Part shown: in pieces, positions 1-12,705 of the stretch
Numbering within the stretch: the first letter of the stretch is position 1
Layout of the letters: each line of letters starts with the position of its first letter
NCBI GenBank assembly: GCA_029378245.1
Contig: JARKIF010000012.1
Coordinates: 372,001 to 436,000, forward strand
DNA length: 64,000 nucleotides
Reading direction: 5' to 3'
Source: Roridomyces roridus
Taxonomy: Eukaryota; Basidiomycota; Agaricomycetes; Agaricales; Mycenaceae
The notes under the pieces: generated by a model
What the model was told of the DNA's origin: nothing
What the model saw: the letters and a program-made list of their open reading frames with translations, nothing else
The model's database searches: none
Translations under genes and position numbers: made by a program

Positions 1-364
1 GTCCCCGTCCATTTCTTCCAACAACGGTAGCGTCCACGAAAAGATTTCCACAAGGACCTCGGGCGGCATTCGTCTGAGCGGGGAAAGAATGGTAGAGCTC
101 CGTTTCTGCTGGCCCAGCACTTCTGCTCGCCTTCCTTCGAGGTGCTGGATCCGTTGCTTGAGTCCACATATCTCGTCATCGAGACTCAGCAGCCGCGCCG
201 TAGTTCTCGCTTCCACAGCCTGTAGAATGGACAAGTCGGCGCCGTACGGGGGCTCGTTGGAATGTTCAAGCGAAGTGATATTGCACCGAAATCGTAGGGA
301 CATCGGAGTCGGCCTCGACGTCTGAATTCTTCAAGGCACCACACTCGGAGCAGCGAGACGACAT
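1..364 (-). pseudogene. F-box-like protein, N-terminal part, frameshifted, cut by window edge
   Basis: Reading leftward from the ATG at 362-364, the product begins MSSRCSECG, the same N-terminus as the intact F-box proteins at 23837-25423 and 54298-55905. After about 30 codons the frame hits a stop near 266, but one base out of frame the homology resumes (EHSNEPPYGAD, then a coiled coil, then LSPLRRMPPEVLVEIFSW, the start of the F-box) and runs to the window edge. A single-base shift near 265-272 therefore separates the Cys-containing leader from the coiled coil and F-box. It is either a pseudogene or a sequencing error. F-box proteins normally act as substrate adaptors of SCF ubiquitin ligases; that role is inferred from the family. 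Confidence 0.7.
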
Positions 365-527
365 CTGTGCAGCTGTGAGCAAGTACGTAGAGATATCTGC
401 GCCGCGGCTACCTTCATGAGTGGCTCTGTGCAAAGGGTGTGACCTGACGCGGCTGATTCCGAGTCGGATCAGCAGCCCGAACTCTTTCCTGAACCACGAC
501 CACGAAATCACTGGTCCTTGCTCCTCG

Positions 528-2018
528 ATGCCTCAATTGCTATTAAATTGCCAAGGGTTGTTGGGGCTTCGTACTCCTACCGAGCCTGTGAACCCACTGC
601 CCAACAGCCATTTCGGTACCAACGATCCTGTCCAAGAATGCCAAATTCCCGGCATCCGCACCTTTATTCGCCATGCGCGTGCCCGAAAAAACCGACTGGA
701 TGAAAAGATCGCTTCGCTCGAGGTTGCTCTGAACGAACTCTATTCTGAGCGCGATGCGTTGGACGAGGCGATCTGTAATCACGTCGTCGCCCTCTCTCCC
801 ATTCGTCGCATGCCAACAGAGATCATATCCCTCATCTTCACGCACTGTGTGGAGAACGGCGCGATATTTGTGGACAACGCCGCTTGGACCCTCAGCGCCG
901 TGTGCTCCCGTTGGCGAGAGATTGCGCTTTCTCCCGTTTATTGGACAGAGATCAGTACCTGGGTAGACCTCCCCATCCCAAAGCTCGAAACAATTCTCGC
1001 CCGGTCTGCCATCCTGCCGCTGGATATCTATTTCTGCTCTGAAAGCGACGGGCTCATGTCAGAGCTCGAAACGGCGACGCTACAGCTGCTCGTCCAGCAT
1101 TGCGAACGATGGGAGTATGTACGCATCAGTGGTCCGACGCAGGTCTACTCCATTGTTGAGAGCGTTGGGCCGCGATTTTCGATGCTGCGGACACTGGATT
1201 ACGATATCTATTACTCAGGCGTTACGCCAGCACCGTACCAACTCGATATCTTCCGCTCCGCCCCGCAGCTGGAGGAGGTTTTAGTCAATAGGGGCTACTG
1301 GTTTACCCCCGTCATCCTGGATCTACCATGGAATCAACTCACCACATATCGTGCCAGTAGCGAGTGGAGCGGACTTTCCGCGCTCGCTTCTGCCGTCAAT
1401 CTGGTAGAGTGCACTTTGGACATGGGCGAGGACGAGGAACCCGCCGTCAGGCCTGCCACGGTCATGCATTTCCCCCGACTCCTGCGTTTGGGCGTTTCCC
1501 ATGGCAGGGTTTTACCATATCTACACACACCGGTGCTTGAGGAGTTATACTGCAAGGACGGCAACTCTACCAATAGGGTCAGCGACGTCACCTTCCCTCG
1601 CACACTCCAGACATTGGTCTTCGAGGCGGACACCGATCATGACTTTGATTTGATGGGCATCCTGGAGGCTCTCCCGAGCCTAGAATCGTTGACAATTTCA
1701 TCAGCTCTTCCCGCAGACTCGGTCTGCAAATTTCTCGCTTCGGCTGGCAAGAAGGTTTCGCGCTTGGAAAGCGTGTCGCTGGCTCTTTCGTCACACACCG
1801 ACAGCGCAGAGTTCCAGATCCTGGACACGCTCGAGGCGCTGGACTGGTCGGAAGCCAGGCTGCGCAGCTTTCGATTCCTGTTGCCTAGACTGCAGACACC
1901 GTCCACCGGGCCCAGGCTGAGAGGGCTCCAAGCGCGGGGTGCAAGCGTCAAGTTTGGACAGAACAGATGGCAATTTTATACGATCGCTGTGCCGAGCAGA
2001 TTTCGCTTTGAGCGTTAA
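528..2018 (+). CDS. F-box-like domain protein with LRR-like C-terminal region
   Basis: Single open frame of about 496 codons from the ATG at 528 (MPQLLLNC); an in-frame ATG-less extension to 420 exists but I see no homology there. Residues about 45-90 form a coiled coil (HARARKNRLDEKIASLE) followed by LSPIRRMPTEIISLIF, the F-box, and SAVCSRWREIALSP, the usual second half of the motif. The rest is an irregular Leu-rich region like that of the paralogue at 19009-20490. No introns are needed, as in the other intact copies here. It probably recruits substrates to an SCF ligase, but the substrate is unknown. It lies divergently from the frameshifted copy at 1-364. Confidence 0.85.
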   Translation: MPQLLLNCQGLLGLRTPTEPVNPLPNSHFGTNDPVQECQIPGIRTFIRHARARKNRLDEKIASLEVALNELYSERDALDEAICNHVVALSPIRRMPTEIISLIFTHCVENGAIFVDNAAWTLSAVCSRWREIALSPVYWTEISTWVDLPIPKLETILARSAILPLDIYFCSESDGLMSELETATLQLLVQHCERWEYVRISGPTQVYSIVESVGPRFSMLRTLDYDIYYSGVTPAPYQLDIFRSAPQLEEVLVNRGYWFTPVILDLPWNQLTTYRASSEWSGLSALASAVNLVECTLDMGEDEEPAVRPATVMHFPRLLRLGVSHGRVLPYLHTPVLEELYCKDGNSTNRVSDVTFPRTLQTLVFEADTDHDFDLMGILEALPSLESLTISSALPADSVCKFLASAGKKVSRLESVSLALSSHTDSAEFQILDTLEALDWSEARLRSFRFLLPRLQTPSTGPRLRGLQARGASVKFGQNRWQFYTIAVPSRFRFER

Positions 2019-2129
2019 GAGTCTAATACAAGCCAGTATCATACATCGTAGGTATTATATCATACATTGACTGATTTCCGTCGTTACATCCACGCGCGGG
2101 AAGCATACAGTGTAAATAGAAAACAAGTT

Positions 2130-3421
2130 TCACAACGATTCGTGCGACTGCGTCTGGGGTATCTCGTGCTCAGAGGGCTCGGTCGTGACACCGACCATGT
2201 TGATGTCCCCCTTGTCCTCTTGCGGGGCCGCGGTGCTGGCAGGCCTTTTACGACGTGGAGTGAAGTTTTTCGGGTACGCGAACTCGATAGCGCTACCCGG
2301 ACCACTGATAGTGGACGAGACGTATTGGAGGGGCGTGTTATTCATCCGGGCTTCAAATGATGGTGGTTCCTCCACCCGGGGGCGGTTGTAGATGACGATG
2401 AGATTGAATGTGATGCCAATCGCTTCGATTAACTAAAACAAGCTGAGAAGAAGCGTAAGAAGCGGATGCTGGGAAGACGTACCATGTCTATGGTGGGGTA
2501 GACAGCGACGCTGTCGGCGACGAATAAACCAAAGGTAAGGAGAGACATGGTCGTATAGATCAGTCCCGAGTCGACGATTATTCGCGTCGACTGAGCATGA
2601 AACGACTGGCTCGAGATGAGACAAGCACTAGACTGCTTTGTGGTGGGCAAGGCCGCCGTGCTGTCGCTGTGTTTCTGGAGGCTGGGTCGGCTTTTGAAGG
2701 CCTCTCTCCGCCATACACGGCGGGCAATAAGAGCTGGGACATGATAGGTAGATGGTCTCTCCGCATTTTTAGGACACATACCCGAGGTGATCAAGTTGAC
2801 ACAGATGACCAGGGCCCAGAAAACAGCCCCAAAGTTCCGCGACTGCGAGATGGAAAATAGGCCGTTGATCTTGTGAGTCGTAATAACATTGATCACGATG
2901 CCCATGAAAACCACCCCGCCCAGCCAGAGCGCTATCGGGATGGCCACGACAACCCAAGAGCGGGAGTAGACCAGCCAGCAGCGGTATATCTGCTGCGGTG
3001 TGAAAACAGGTAGACAAAAACAACTCGGTTTGCGCACCAGAAAACCACTACCGATGATCGCTTCCACTAAGATGGTTGCATACTGCAAGGGAGGATTGGA
3101 ATCTGGCAGGAGGAGCCCTGAACGGAGCGCTTACCTTGGAAAGATTGAGAGAGTCACCAGTCCACATCGAGGTAGCTGCCGTGTGTCGGTCAGAAGTGGC
3201 CAAGCGTAGAGTGGAAGAGAGTTGAATGGCGAGTGAGGAAGTAGCCTTGGCAAAGAGAATGAGAAAGATAGCGAGCATTGGCCAGTCTCTATGGTGCGAC
3301 CGAGCGAAGAAGATTTTGAAGCAGGTTACGCAGGTGATCATGTACATTCCGAAGATGACGCTCTGCAGGCACAGTCCCCATATTGAGCCTGCAAGAACGT
3401 CGAGTCTTCAGACCCTTCCAT
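2130..3421 (-). CDS. Seven-helix membrane protein of a basidiomycete-expanded family (GPCR-like)
   Basis: Several exons read on the minus strand. From the N-terminal side: a hydrophobic segment with LCLQSVIFGMYMITC and DWPMLAIFLILF (about 3400-3120), then IYRCWLVYSRSWVVVAIPI (about 2990), NFGAVFWALVICVNLI (about 2800), RIIVDSGLIYTTMSLL (about 2580-2500) and a C-terminal exon ending in a polar tail (2400-2130). This order of helices and the motifs IYRCW..YSRSW and RII..SGLIYT match the paralogue at 38604-39862. Basidiomycete genomes hold many such proteins, often labelled GPCR-like; no ligand is known. The first exon is uncertain: the ATG at 3421 needs an unusual join to reach the first helix. 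It is divergent from the GH47 gene. Confidence 0.7.
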
Positions 3422-3817
3422 TGCGCAGGGGTTGCCAAGGAGGTTGGTGAGAGCAGAAGATGGAAATCAGACTTGGAAGTTTTTGTGCTCCGCAGGACGC
3501 CGCATCTTGATTCTTCCCGCAATCAGGAAACGCTGTGAAAAGCAGCCTTGCACTTCTTGAATCTTGATGTCCAGGTGTTGCGAAAAGCTTGGGACATTCT
3601 GGCTCGAGTTGCTCAACGGAATCAACCTGGCTCGGTCACTGAAGACCGTGTTTGGCTTTGGTTTGGCTTGGCATCGGCTTATCTCCCGGCACGGTAGGCA
3701 CGGTATGCCATCAAGCATTTCAACGGTCTTGCTTTGAGCGCCGGTCCCCGTCAGGAGCTTCGTTGACCCTTTCGGCGCCTGGTACCCACCCACCCATGCT
3801 TGGCCCTTACCTTGTCC
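3422..3817. other. Divergent intergenic region
   Basis: This 396-bp gap lies between the start of the membrane-protein gene (minus) and the GH47 start (plus) and probably holds both promoters. It may also contain an unrecognised first exon of the membrane protein. I see no convincing coding or repeated sequence. Confidence 0.4.
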
Positions 3818-5950
<2,133 letters not shown>

Positions 5951-5984
5951 ATATAATACATTCTAATGCACTAGTGCTTTTGGG

Positions 5985-7494
5985 CTAGAACGGCAACGCT
6001 GCATTCTGAATATCCGTATGTTTGTACTGCTTCCCACCCGCGGCGAAGTCGCCCACGACATGCCCCTTGGCGCCCGTGCTGCGCAGCATGTACTTGTAGA
6101 TTACGAGGCCTTCCAATCCAACCGGCCCTCTCGCGTGTATCCGCCCGGTGCTAATGCCCACCTCTGTGCCGAACCCATACCGGAATCCGTCAGCGAAACG
6201 CGTGCTGGCATTAACAAATGTGCCAGCACTGTCGACGCCACGGCAGAATGCGGCTGCAGAGAGCTCGGACTCGGTCACGATGGAATCGGTGTGGTGGGAG
6301 GAGTGTGCGTTGATGAATCGGATCGCGGCTTGCAGTGAGGGGAGTGCAAGAACAGAGAGGGTGAGGGTGAGGTGTTCTGTTGTGTAGGATTCGGGAGTGG
6401 AAGGGCTGACGAGGGAGGCGAGATTTGGGAGTGAAGGAGACTGAGCTTGGAGCGCTGCGAGGGTTGCCGCGTCGCATAAAAGGCGGACGTTGGCTTCGAG
6501 CAGTGCTCGTGCGACTACGGGCCAGGTGGTTTGCAGAAGGGACTCGTGAACGATCAGCGTCTCCGTTGCATTGCATGCAGAAGGGTAGTCCGTCTGATGG
6601 CATTGAGAACTGAGGGATCTATTGAGATGGATGTCGCACCTTGGAGTCTAGAACTACCCGGACGGCCTTTTCGACATCGGCAGATTCGTCGAGGTAGACG
6701 CTGCACAGTCCGTCGGCGTGTCCCATAACCGGGATTTTTGTGTTATTTTGTATGCTTGAGACAAGACTGTTGCTTCCACGCGGAATGACCAGGTCGATGT
6801 ACTGGTCCAAAGCCAACAGGGAGGAAACCTCGGCACGAGTCTGGATGGTCTGCACGTATGTATCGGAGAGGGAGGAATGCGAGAGCCCCGCAGCAATAGC
6901 TTGCGACAAAAGTTGGGTAGTTCGGTTAGATTCCTTCCCGCCCTTCAGTATCGCAGCATTTCCTGTAGAAATATTAGTACGGTGCTCGAAACCAAGTAGT
7001 GCACCACGCACCCGACTTGATAGCCAAAGCAGCGATATTCACAACAACCTCCGGACGCGCCTCGAATATAACCAGCAAGACGCCAATGGGACATGAGACG
7101 CGGTACAGCTCAAGGCCATCGTCGAGCTCCTTGGCATAGGAAACGATCCCCGTCGGGTCGGGGAGCGATGCGACGTCCAAGACTCCCTGCAGCATCGAGT
7201 CCCATTTGTCACCCTTGTCGAGATCCAGCCGTTTCAGCAACGACTCGGACATGCGTCCTGCATCCACCTCGACTTGTGCAGCCTGCACACGACGGTGAGT
7301 GCAGCCTTGAGGAGCACGAATGGGTGGCAGATCACCTTCAAGTCTTCCCTGTTCGCAGCGAGGATTTCAGCCCTGTTGGACTGGAGAGCGACATGGATGC
7401 GTTGTAGAGCAGTTACGCGTTCAGTGGAAGGGATAAGCTGAGATTCTTCAAACGCTGTCTTGGCAGCTTTGGCGATTTCTTCAGCACTCGACAT
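5985..7494 (-). CDS. PRO2: Gamma-glutamyl phosphate reductase (glutamate-5-semialdehyde dehydrogenase)
   Basis: Second enzyme of proline synthesis: NADPH-dependent reduction of gamma-glutamyl phosphate to glutamate-5-semialdehyde. The ATG at 7492-7494 gives MSSAEEIAKAAKTAF. Further exons contain CPIGVLLVIFEARPEVVVNI, NAAILKGGKESNRTT, DLVIPRGSNSLV, IPVMGHADGLCSVYLD, then YPSACNATETLIVH with the catalytic Cys, FADGFRYGFGTEVGISTGR and the end of the aldehyde dehydrogenase fold (RGPVGLEGL). At least three short introns interrupt it. Length and motif order fit the fungal enzyme. It converges on the GH47 gene with almost no spacer. Confidence 0.93.
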
Positions 7495-8870
7495 GTTAGA
7501 GACGGAGATTGCTCACGGCGTTCGAGTCAAATTAGAAAAGCAAGTTAACAAATAACAAATATGTACGGTTTCTACTGTATTTTCTAGTCCTACTCAGAGC
7601 CCGATTCATGGAGCCCCCAAAGTGCATTCAGCAAGTCGCACTTGTCGTAGTACAGATCGAAGTGGACAGGGATCACGGCACAAGTGAAGAGGTACGACTT
7701 GCGAAACACTTCAATGCCCATGCCCTGTTCCTCTAGTGCCGCCATCCGTTGGAAAGTGCTTGGGACGGGGAGAAGCGCAAGCAGAAGAAGTTGAAGGAGC
7801 GGCAGTAGTCGCCATCCCATAAGGATTCCATTGTGCGCATAAGGAGATCCTGGTCGGGGAGGATGGGAAGATGGTGGAAATCCAGAGTGGGTATGAAGCC
7901 GACGGAAAGAGAGTCGAGTGATGGAATTCGCGGGCCTGAATCTGGCGTGAAAGTCGCAAAAAACTCGGGCGCGAGGTGCATGGGAACGTATAGACCGAGG
8001 TCCACTACGTTCGGCGCTGCATCGAGAAGGTGGCGAATGTCGGCGGCGGCGGGGGTTTCCGTGACCACTAGCTTCTGCAGTTGATGCAGTCGCTGCAAGA
8101 AGGAGTGTAGGGTCGCGGAATGGTCGAAGCAGTACAGTTCTTGGAGGTCTGGGGCATCGAGATGATCAAGAATCTGGTCGGTGGATACAGAGAGGCGGCG
8201 GAGGCATGGCAGTTGGATGCGGTGAGGATTTGGTGACAACGGCTCCGAGTCCTCGTGGATGTTTAGAACACAATCGACAAGGCTCGAGGCCAGACGAAGT
8301 GTACCGAGGTGACGGGCCATCAAATTGCTTGCGCGGTATCGTACAAGCTGGTCGGAGGGCAGAAACACGCTCGAAGGGGTCCCTAAACGTCCCGGATTAA
8401 CGGTAGCCGTCCGTAATTTGGGGCACATCTCGAAGATCCTCAACGTCCCGACATCCTCTTCATCGAAGCCTTCCGAAAAAATGCGAAGGTGCACTGCACG
8501 CAAAAGCGGTAGTTTCTCCCGGATGTCCAAAAAATCGAGCAACACCTTGGGCCCCACCATCCGAAGGGTCTCCCACCGACTACAGTGCCTCTGCAAGATA
8601 TCCAGAATATCGTATTCGCGTTCCAGAGTGTCGGCGTCCCCTTCTGAAAAGGAACTGAATTCGATGTAAAGTGGTGCCTGGGCGGAGTGCTCCATCTGCG
8701 CCTCCAGCCTTGCCATGGATCCTTGGACGCCTACATCCTCTAGATGCGACTTGCCGCCAAAATCAATGTATATGTCCTTCCACAATGAGGGCAACGATAG
8801 TGCAATTGAACGCCAGTGTTTGCACACGGCGCTATAGTTCCATGGCCCTGCCGGCGATGTATTCAATACG

Positions 8871-9356
8871 TTGTCCGTGGGGAAAAAGGTGAATATGAGC
8901 GAAACAAGTTCAGCAGGGAGGCGGCGAGCGGAAGAGGCGCGCGCGCAGAAGAAGCTGGAGGATGAGAAGCGTCGCACGGCAAAGATTGATGCTGTGAACG
9001 CTGTTCTCACCATCACCGAGCTCGAATATTTGCTGGCCATTCCGACGCGAAGGGAGGGATATCTGAAAGTTGAATGGTTCGACCTTCAGCTTGATTGGCA
9101 CCAGAGGCATGGGGCCCGGAAGACGCGAGAGAGTCTCCAGAAAATACCCAAGACCAAACGGGGCAATCGTGATCAAAAGCAGGGGCTCCCTCGGTCGGCT
9201 ATCGGTGAATATCTTGAAGAAAGGGACCAGAGAGAAGCACCCCAGCCAGAGTCAGACCCAGAGAACAGCCCAGAACTCGAGGTTAGCATCGAAGACCTGG
9301 AGGAATACGATTCAGACGACTCAGGGGCGGACTCGGAGGCTGAATACTACGAATAA
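8871..9356 (+). CDS. ORF of unknown function carried by the insertion
   Basis: The ORF starts in host antisense sequence, but from about codon 23 all residues lie inside the insertion. The protein begins with a charged helix (ARAQKKLEDEKRRTAK), continues with LTITELEYLLAIPTRREG and LKVEWFDLQLDWHQRH, then a basic stretch (IPKTKRGNRDQKQ), and ends in an acidic tail (DLEEYDSDDSGADSEAEYYE). I do not recognise a named family. The composition suggests a nucleic-acid-binding fragment of a transposon protein or a captured host gene piece. Whether it is expressed is not known. Confidence 0.35.
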   Translation: MSVGKKVNMSETSSAGRRRAEEARAQKKLEDEKRRTAKIDAVNAVLTITELEYLLAIPTRREGYLKVEWFDLQLDWHQRHGARKTRESLQKIPKTKRGNRDQKQGLPRSAIGEYLEERDQREAPQPESDPENSPELEVSIEDLEEYDSDDSGADSEAEYYE

Positions 9357-9540
9357 TGATATTATAGATCAGAATACTCTACGATACACACTAGAGATAC
9401 ACTAAACCAGCTATTTGAGACGTTCCGAGGGGTGCCAGTGCAGTATTGGTGCAAGAGAGGTCGCGCGCGGTGGATTCAAGGTTAAGTCTGCTGAGTCAGC
9501 TACCATCAAAATCCAGTGATCTGCCGCTACCCAGGAAGAG
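8930..9540. mobile_element. 597-bp insertion with 7-bp target duplication (GGAAGAG) inside an F-box gene
   Basis: GGAAGAG occurs at 8930-8936 and again at 9534-9540; the DNA between (8937-9533) has no counterpart in paralogous F-box genes. No clear terminal inverted repeats are visible (GCGCGCGCAGAAG on the left, TGGGTAGCGGCAG on the right when reversed) and there is no poly-A tail, so the class is unknown. It carries an ORF in the opposite orientation to the host gene. A retained intron is unlikely, because the repeat pair and the frame restoration fit an insertion better. Confidence 0.7.
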
Positions 9541-9896
9541 ACGGCGCCCTCGTGCTTTCGTATTTCCGAATCCAGGATATCGCGTTCTGCACGCGTTCTA
9601 TCGAGTGCAGCTTGGAGAATCGCGATTTTGGAGTCGAGACGGGCTCGACGAGGGGTTCCGCGGGCAATAAAGTCGCGCAGGGAGCCCATATGCGTGTCCG
9701 CGGGAGGATCATTGGTTTCCAGGATTTCGACAGGCACCGTGCTGTGCTCAAACGGTGGCTCAGTCTCGAAAATCCAAGTCAGAGTTTCTGGGGGACCGAT
9801 GACTGTGGAATGAGTGTTATCCCACTGTGAATGAAGGCTTTGAGAGGCAGCGTACGGGATGGGGTGGTCATTGGTGGAGACAAAGAGCACGAGCAA

Positions 9897-10374
9897 ACAA
9901 TCCGAGACAACGCGCGACGCGTCAGTCTCACTCGTGAATGCGTATTCTGTTCATGTAGCTGCTAACCAGAGGTAATCTACTGCTGCGGTACTTGTTAAGC
10001 TCCAGCCCTAAGGCGTACCTCCTCCGTATCGCATGAATTGCGCTATCCGCAAAATCAACGAGATATCCCGGCAACGTGGGGTAGATTCGAGGTAACGGGC
10101 AGTGAGTGTCCGGAATACAAAGACAAGGATGAGAATTCTAGGACGACGCCCCGTACCAGTTCACGTGTGGTCTGCATCCAACCTCCGGCTCGCCACAGAG
10201 TGGTGCCTGGGAGGAGTAACTCGCATTGAATAGCCTAATGGAAGGCTTGAATAATGGAAGTTTCCATGGAGCACGATGATGTAGTTCGAGGAGAAGCTCT
10301 GGAGTGTTTGGCACCGCTTACCCGACGCTTACCCCTTGCTTTCGGCTTCATCGACATCCCCGACTCTCGTCTCC
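9897..10374. other. Intergenic region
   Basis: This 478-bp stretch separates the disrupted F-box gene from the DUF2408 gene. I see no supported gene or repeat; it probably holds the promoter of the downstream gene. Confidence 0.3.
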
Positions 10375-12525
10375 ATGTCTCCTCCTGTACCGCAGGAAGG
10401 TATGCATTTCGTCGCTTTTGTTGCTCGTCTCCCGTTTACGAGTATTGTCGCCTCAGAATTGCCCATCTTGGAGGCTGTTATCAAGTTGGTCCCATTTTCT
10501 TAACAGGACGCACAATCCATCCACTCTCGTCGAAGAGGGCTTCCATGTCTTTCTTGCACTGAATGAACGGGATGCCGCTCAGCATCTTCCCGTTTCCCTC
10601 CATTTCGACGGGATCAGTGCGTCCTGGCGTCCGTGAAAGCCACTTCTGACCCGAGTACAGTATACGCAACAGGCTCACTGTTCTCAAGAGGGACAGGGGA
10701 GACTACATCAAGGCCTCCGATGTCAATTCCCTCTACCAGGCCGTCGTGAAGCAAGGTCTGTGCTTCAAGCAGACTCCGGTTATCTTTCTAATACTATCTT
10801 GCACAGTCACGAAACTCAACGATGTTCGGGACGATAATACGACCTACAACAACCGCCTAGACACGACTCTCGCCGACGTCTTCGGTCTGCTATCCCTGTT
10901 CTACCTCACCATCGGCAAGACTCGGGACACACCTGCTACCTACTCGCAGATAGCCTCGATGCGCGTTCGTCTTTGTTATTCTTTCTTACGTTGCGACTTC
11001 TCAGCTGACCCTTCTTACAGCAAATATTGCGGCACATGGACGAGTCGGCGGTGTACAATGAAGCGGACCTTGCTCCTTTCCGGCGGCGACTGAGCGAATT
11101 ACGGCAAATCGTGCAGCACGAGGGAAAGCAAGCCAACGCACTCACGAAACTCTTGGAGCGCCAGCTCAACGAGTGCGGTGCGTTATACTTTATCTGCCTT
11201 TGAGCCACTCCCACTTACGTTGCTACAAGATGCCATCGTGCGCTCCCTGGCCGAGTCCTTGTCTGTAATATCGGTCGAGCTTGTCCCGATCCACGAGCGC
11301 CTCGTCACTATCCGACGACAGCTCGTCGCCCTAGCGGCGAAAGATGGTTCGCACAAGGCGGATCTCAAGCCCCTCACGGAGGAGCTGCGTAAGATCGACT
11401 CGAAGCGCGTGGACGGCAAATTCCTAGGTCCCGGTGGCATGGTGCCGCCCTCGCAAGCCGTCTGCTCCTCCCTCCTCGAAGAGTGCTTCGATATTGCGCA
11501 GGAGATCAAGGCAAACGAAGACTCGAAGAACGTCGCGGGGTCCCTCAAGCCAATTTATGAGAGGCTCTCGGGTATCCGCGCGGAGCTGGAAAGTTTGGTA
11601 CTGACCCACCGCTGGACGCTTCGCGAGACGGACCTGTGGAACTACTCCTCTGCACTGCAGGAAATCGACAAGATGCGTGTGGATGGCAAGTTTCTCGATT
11701 CGGAGGGTGGCAGGCCGCCTGGGCAGTATGTGCGTACACGTCTCGTACTCCACATTCTTACATGCTAATCTGTCCAAAGATTCTGCTGTACCTGCTGCGT
11801 CGCTGCTACGGGCTCATCTACCGGCTGCTGTCCTCGAGCGAGCCGGTATCGGAGGAGCTCATGCCGATTGTACGTACCCCTTCTTCATACTCATGTATCC
11901 ATGCTCACTGATAGGTACAGGCGAACAAGCTGTCGACGGTAAAAAAGTGTCTGAACGAAGTTCTGAAGTATGGCGGGACTTTTAGTCCACGCGATCTTTA
12001 CCCGGTGCGTCATCCATTATGATCCTCTCCCTCCATCTCGCTCGTGAGGGCTTCCCGTCCCTCTTTCTCTAATGTACTCCCCCGCCCCCGTCTCGCAAAT
12101 ACTAACTGACCGCCTTTCCAACGATACAGTATCAGCTCGCTCTCTTCCAAATCGACTCGATGCGCAAGGATGGCAAATTTGTCGGCTCTGATGGCAGCAT
12201 ACCCGAGGGGCAGGGTATCGTCATGGCGCACTTGAACGAGTGTCACGAGTTGCTTGAGATGGTGCGTTCCTGCGTTCTTCAGCCTGGCCGAAAAGCTCAT
12301 TCACGCGATATATAGTTGAAGGAATCTATGGAAGAGGAGGAGGAAGAGTTGGATGACGAGGATGAGGATCTTGACGAGGAGGATTTAGACGATGAGGAGG
12401 ATTCGTATGAGGGAGGGAGATACGGGGACGAGCAGGATGAACGTGCGTCACCTCCCCCGGACAGCGACGAGTATGTCAGTGAGGAGGAGGAGGAAGACGT
12501 GAAACCTGCCGCGGCGGGTCTGTAG
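10375..12525 (+). CDS. DUF2408 / UPF0662 family protein with acidic tail
   Basis: Multi-exon fungal protein of the UPF0662 type. Recognisable exons read VLKRDRGDYIKASDVNSLYQ (about 10680), YNNRLDTTLADVFGLLSLFY (about 10850), the long exon from 11230 with ELRKIDSKRVDGKFLGPGG and ALQEIDKMRVDGKFLDSEGG, and YQLALFQIDSMRKDGKFVGSDG (about 12130). The repeated IDxMRxDGKF motif defines the family. The C-terminal exon (12316-12525) is almost all Glu, Asp and Ser. The ATG at 10375 (MSPPVPQE) is the likely start, but the first two or three exon joins could not be resolved and a frameshift is not excluded. The molecular function is unknown. Confidence 0.75.
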
Positions 12526-12619
12526 TGGGACGAAGTTGCTGAATCTAAATTTTAGGGCCATCTCTTTTGTTAAATAAAAAGATTGAATGTACACTATAAT
12601 TCTGTCCGCTGCGTTTGTC

Positions 12620-12705
12620 GGAACGTAACACGGCGTCGTCGGCGTCATAGCTCAGCTGGGAGAGCAACAGACTGAAGTCCATAAAACCCAGGAACGTAAC
12701 ACGGC
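12620..12705. repeat. 15-bp direct repeats flanking a 56-bp insert
   Basis: GGAACGTAACACGGC is present at 12620-12634 and 12691-12705. The 56 bp between (12635-12690) contain the 5' half of a tRNA-like sequence. The arrangement looks like a target-site duplication made when a short RNA-derived piece was inserted. Confidence 0.6.
12641..12677 (+). tRNA. tRNA-Phe(GAA)-like 5' half, truncated
   Basis: The sequence folds as a tRNA 5' half: acceptor strand 12641-12647, T8 A9, D stem GCTC/GAGC with box A (TAGCTCAGCTGG), and anticodon stem and loop ACAGA-CTGAAGT with anticodon GAA at 12674-12676. The 3' half is missing: no TCTGT strand, no GTTCGA box B and no matching 3' acceptor strand follow within 120 bp. 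It is therefore a tRNA fragment rather than an intron-containing tRNA gene. Confidence 0.65.

Larger units (their letters stand above)
7590..9896 (-). pseudogene. F-box-like gene split by a 597-bp insertion
   Basis: The N-terminal part (about 9796-9534) reads ILETNDPPADTHMGSL, then a coiled coil and RKHEGAVS, like the paralogue at 18247-18798. The F-box half starts at about 8930 (RRLPAELVSLIFTFF) and runs through the Leu-rich region to a stop at 7733. A 597-bp insertion between 7-bp direct repeats separates the halves. Removing it together with one repeat joins GAVS to SARRLPAEL without a frameshift. A second problem lies at 7733-7790: the stop appears in one frame, while a neighbouring frame continues with FQRMAALEEQGMGIEVF like the normal C-terminus, down to 7590. 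The gene is therefore probably inactive. An alternative is that the ORF from 9040 to 7733 is translated alone as a truncated protein. Confidence 0.75.
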
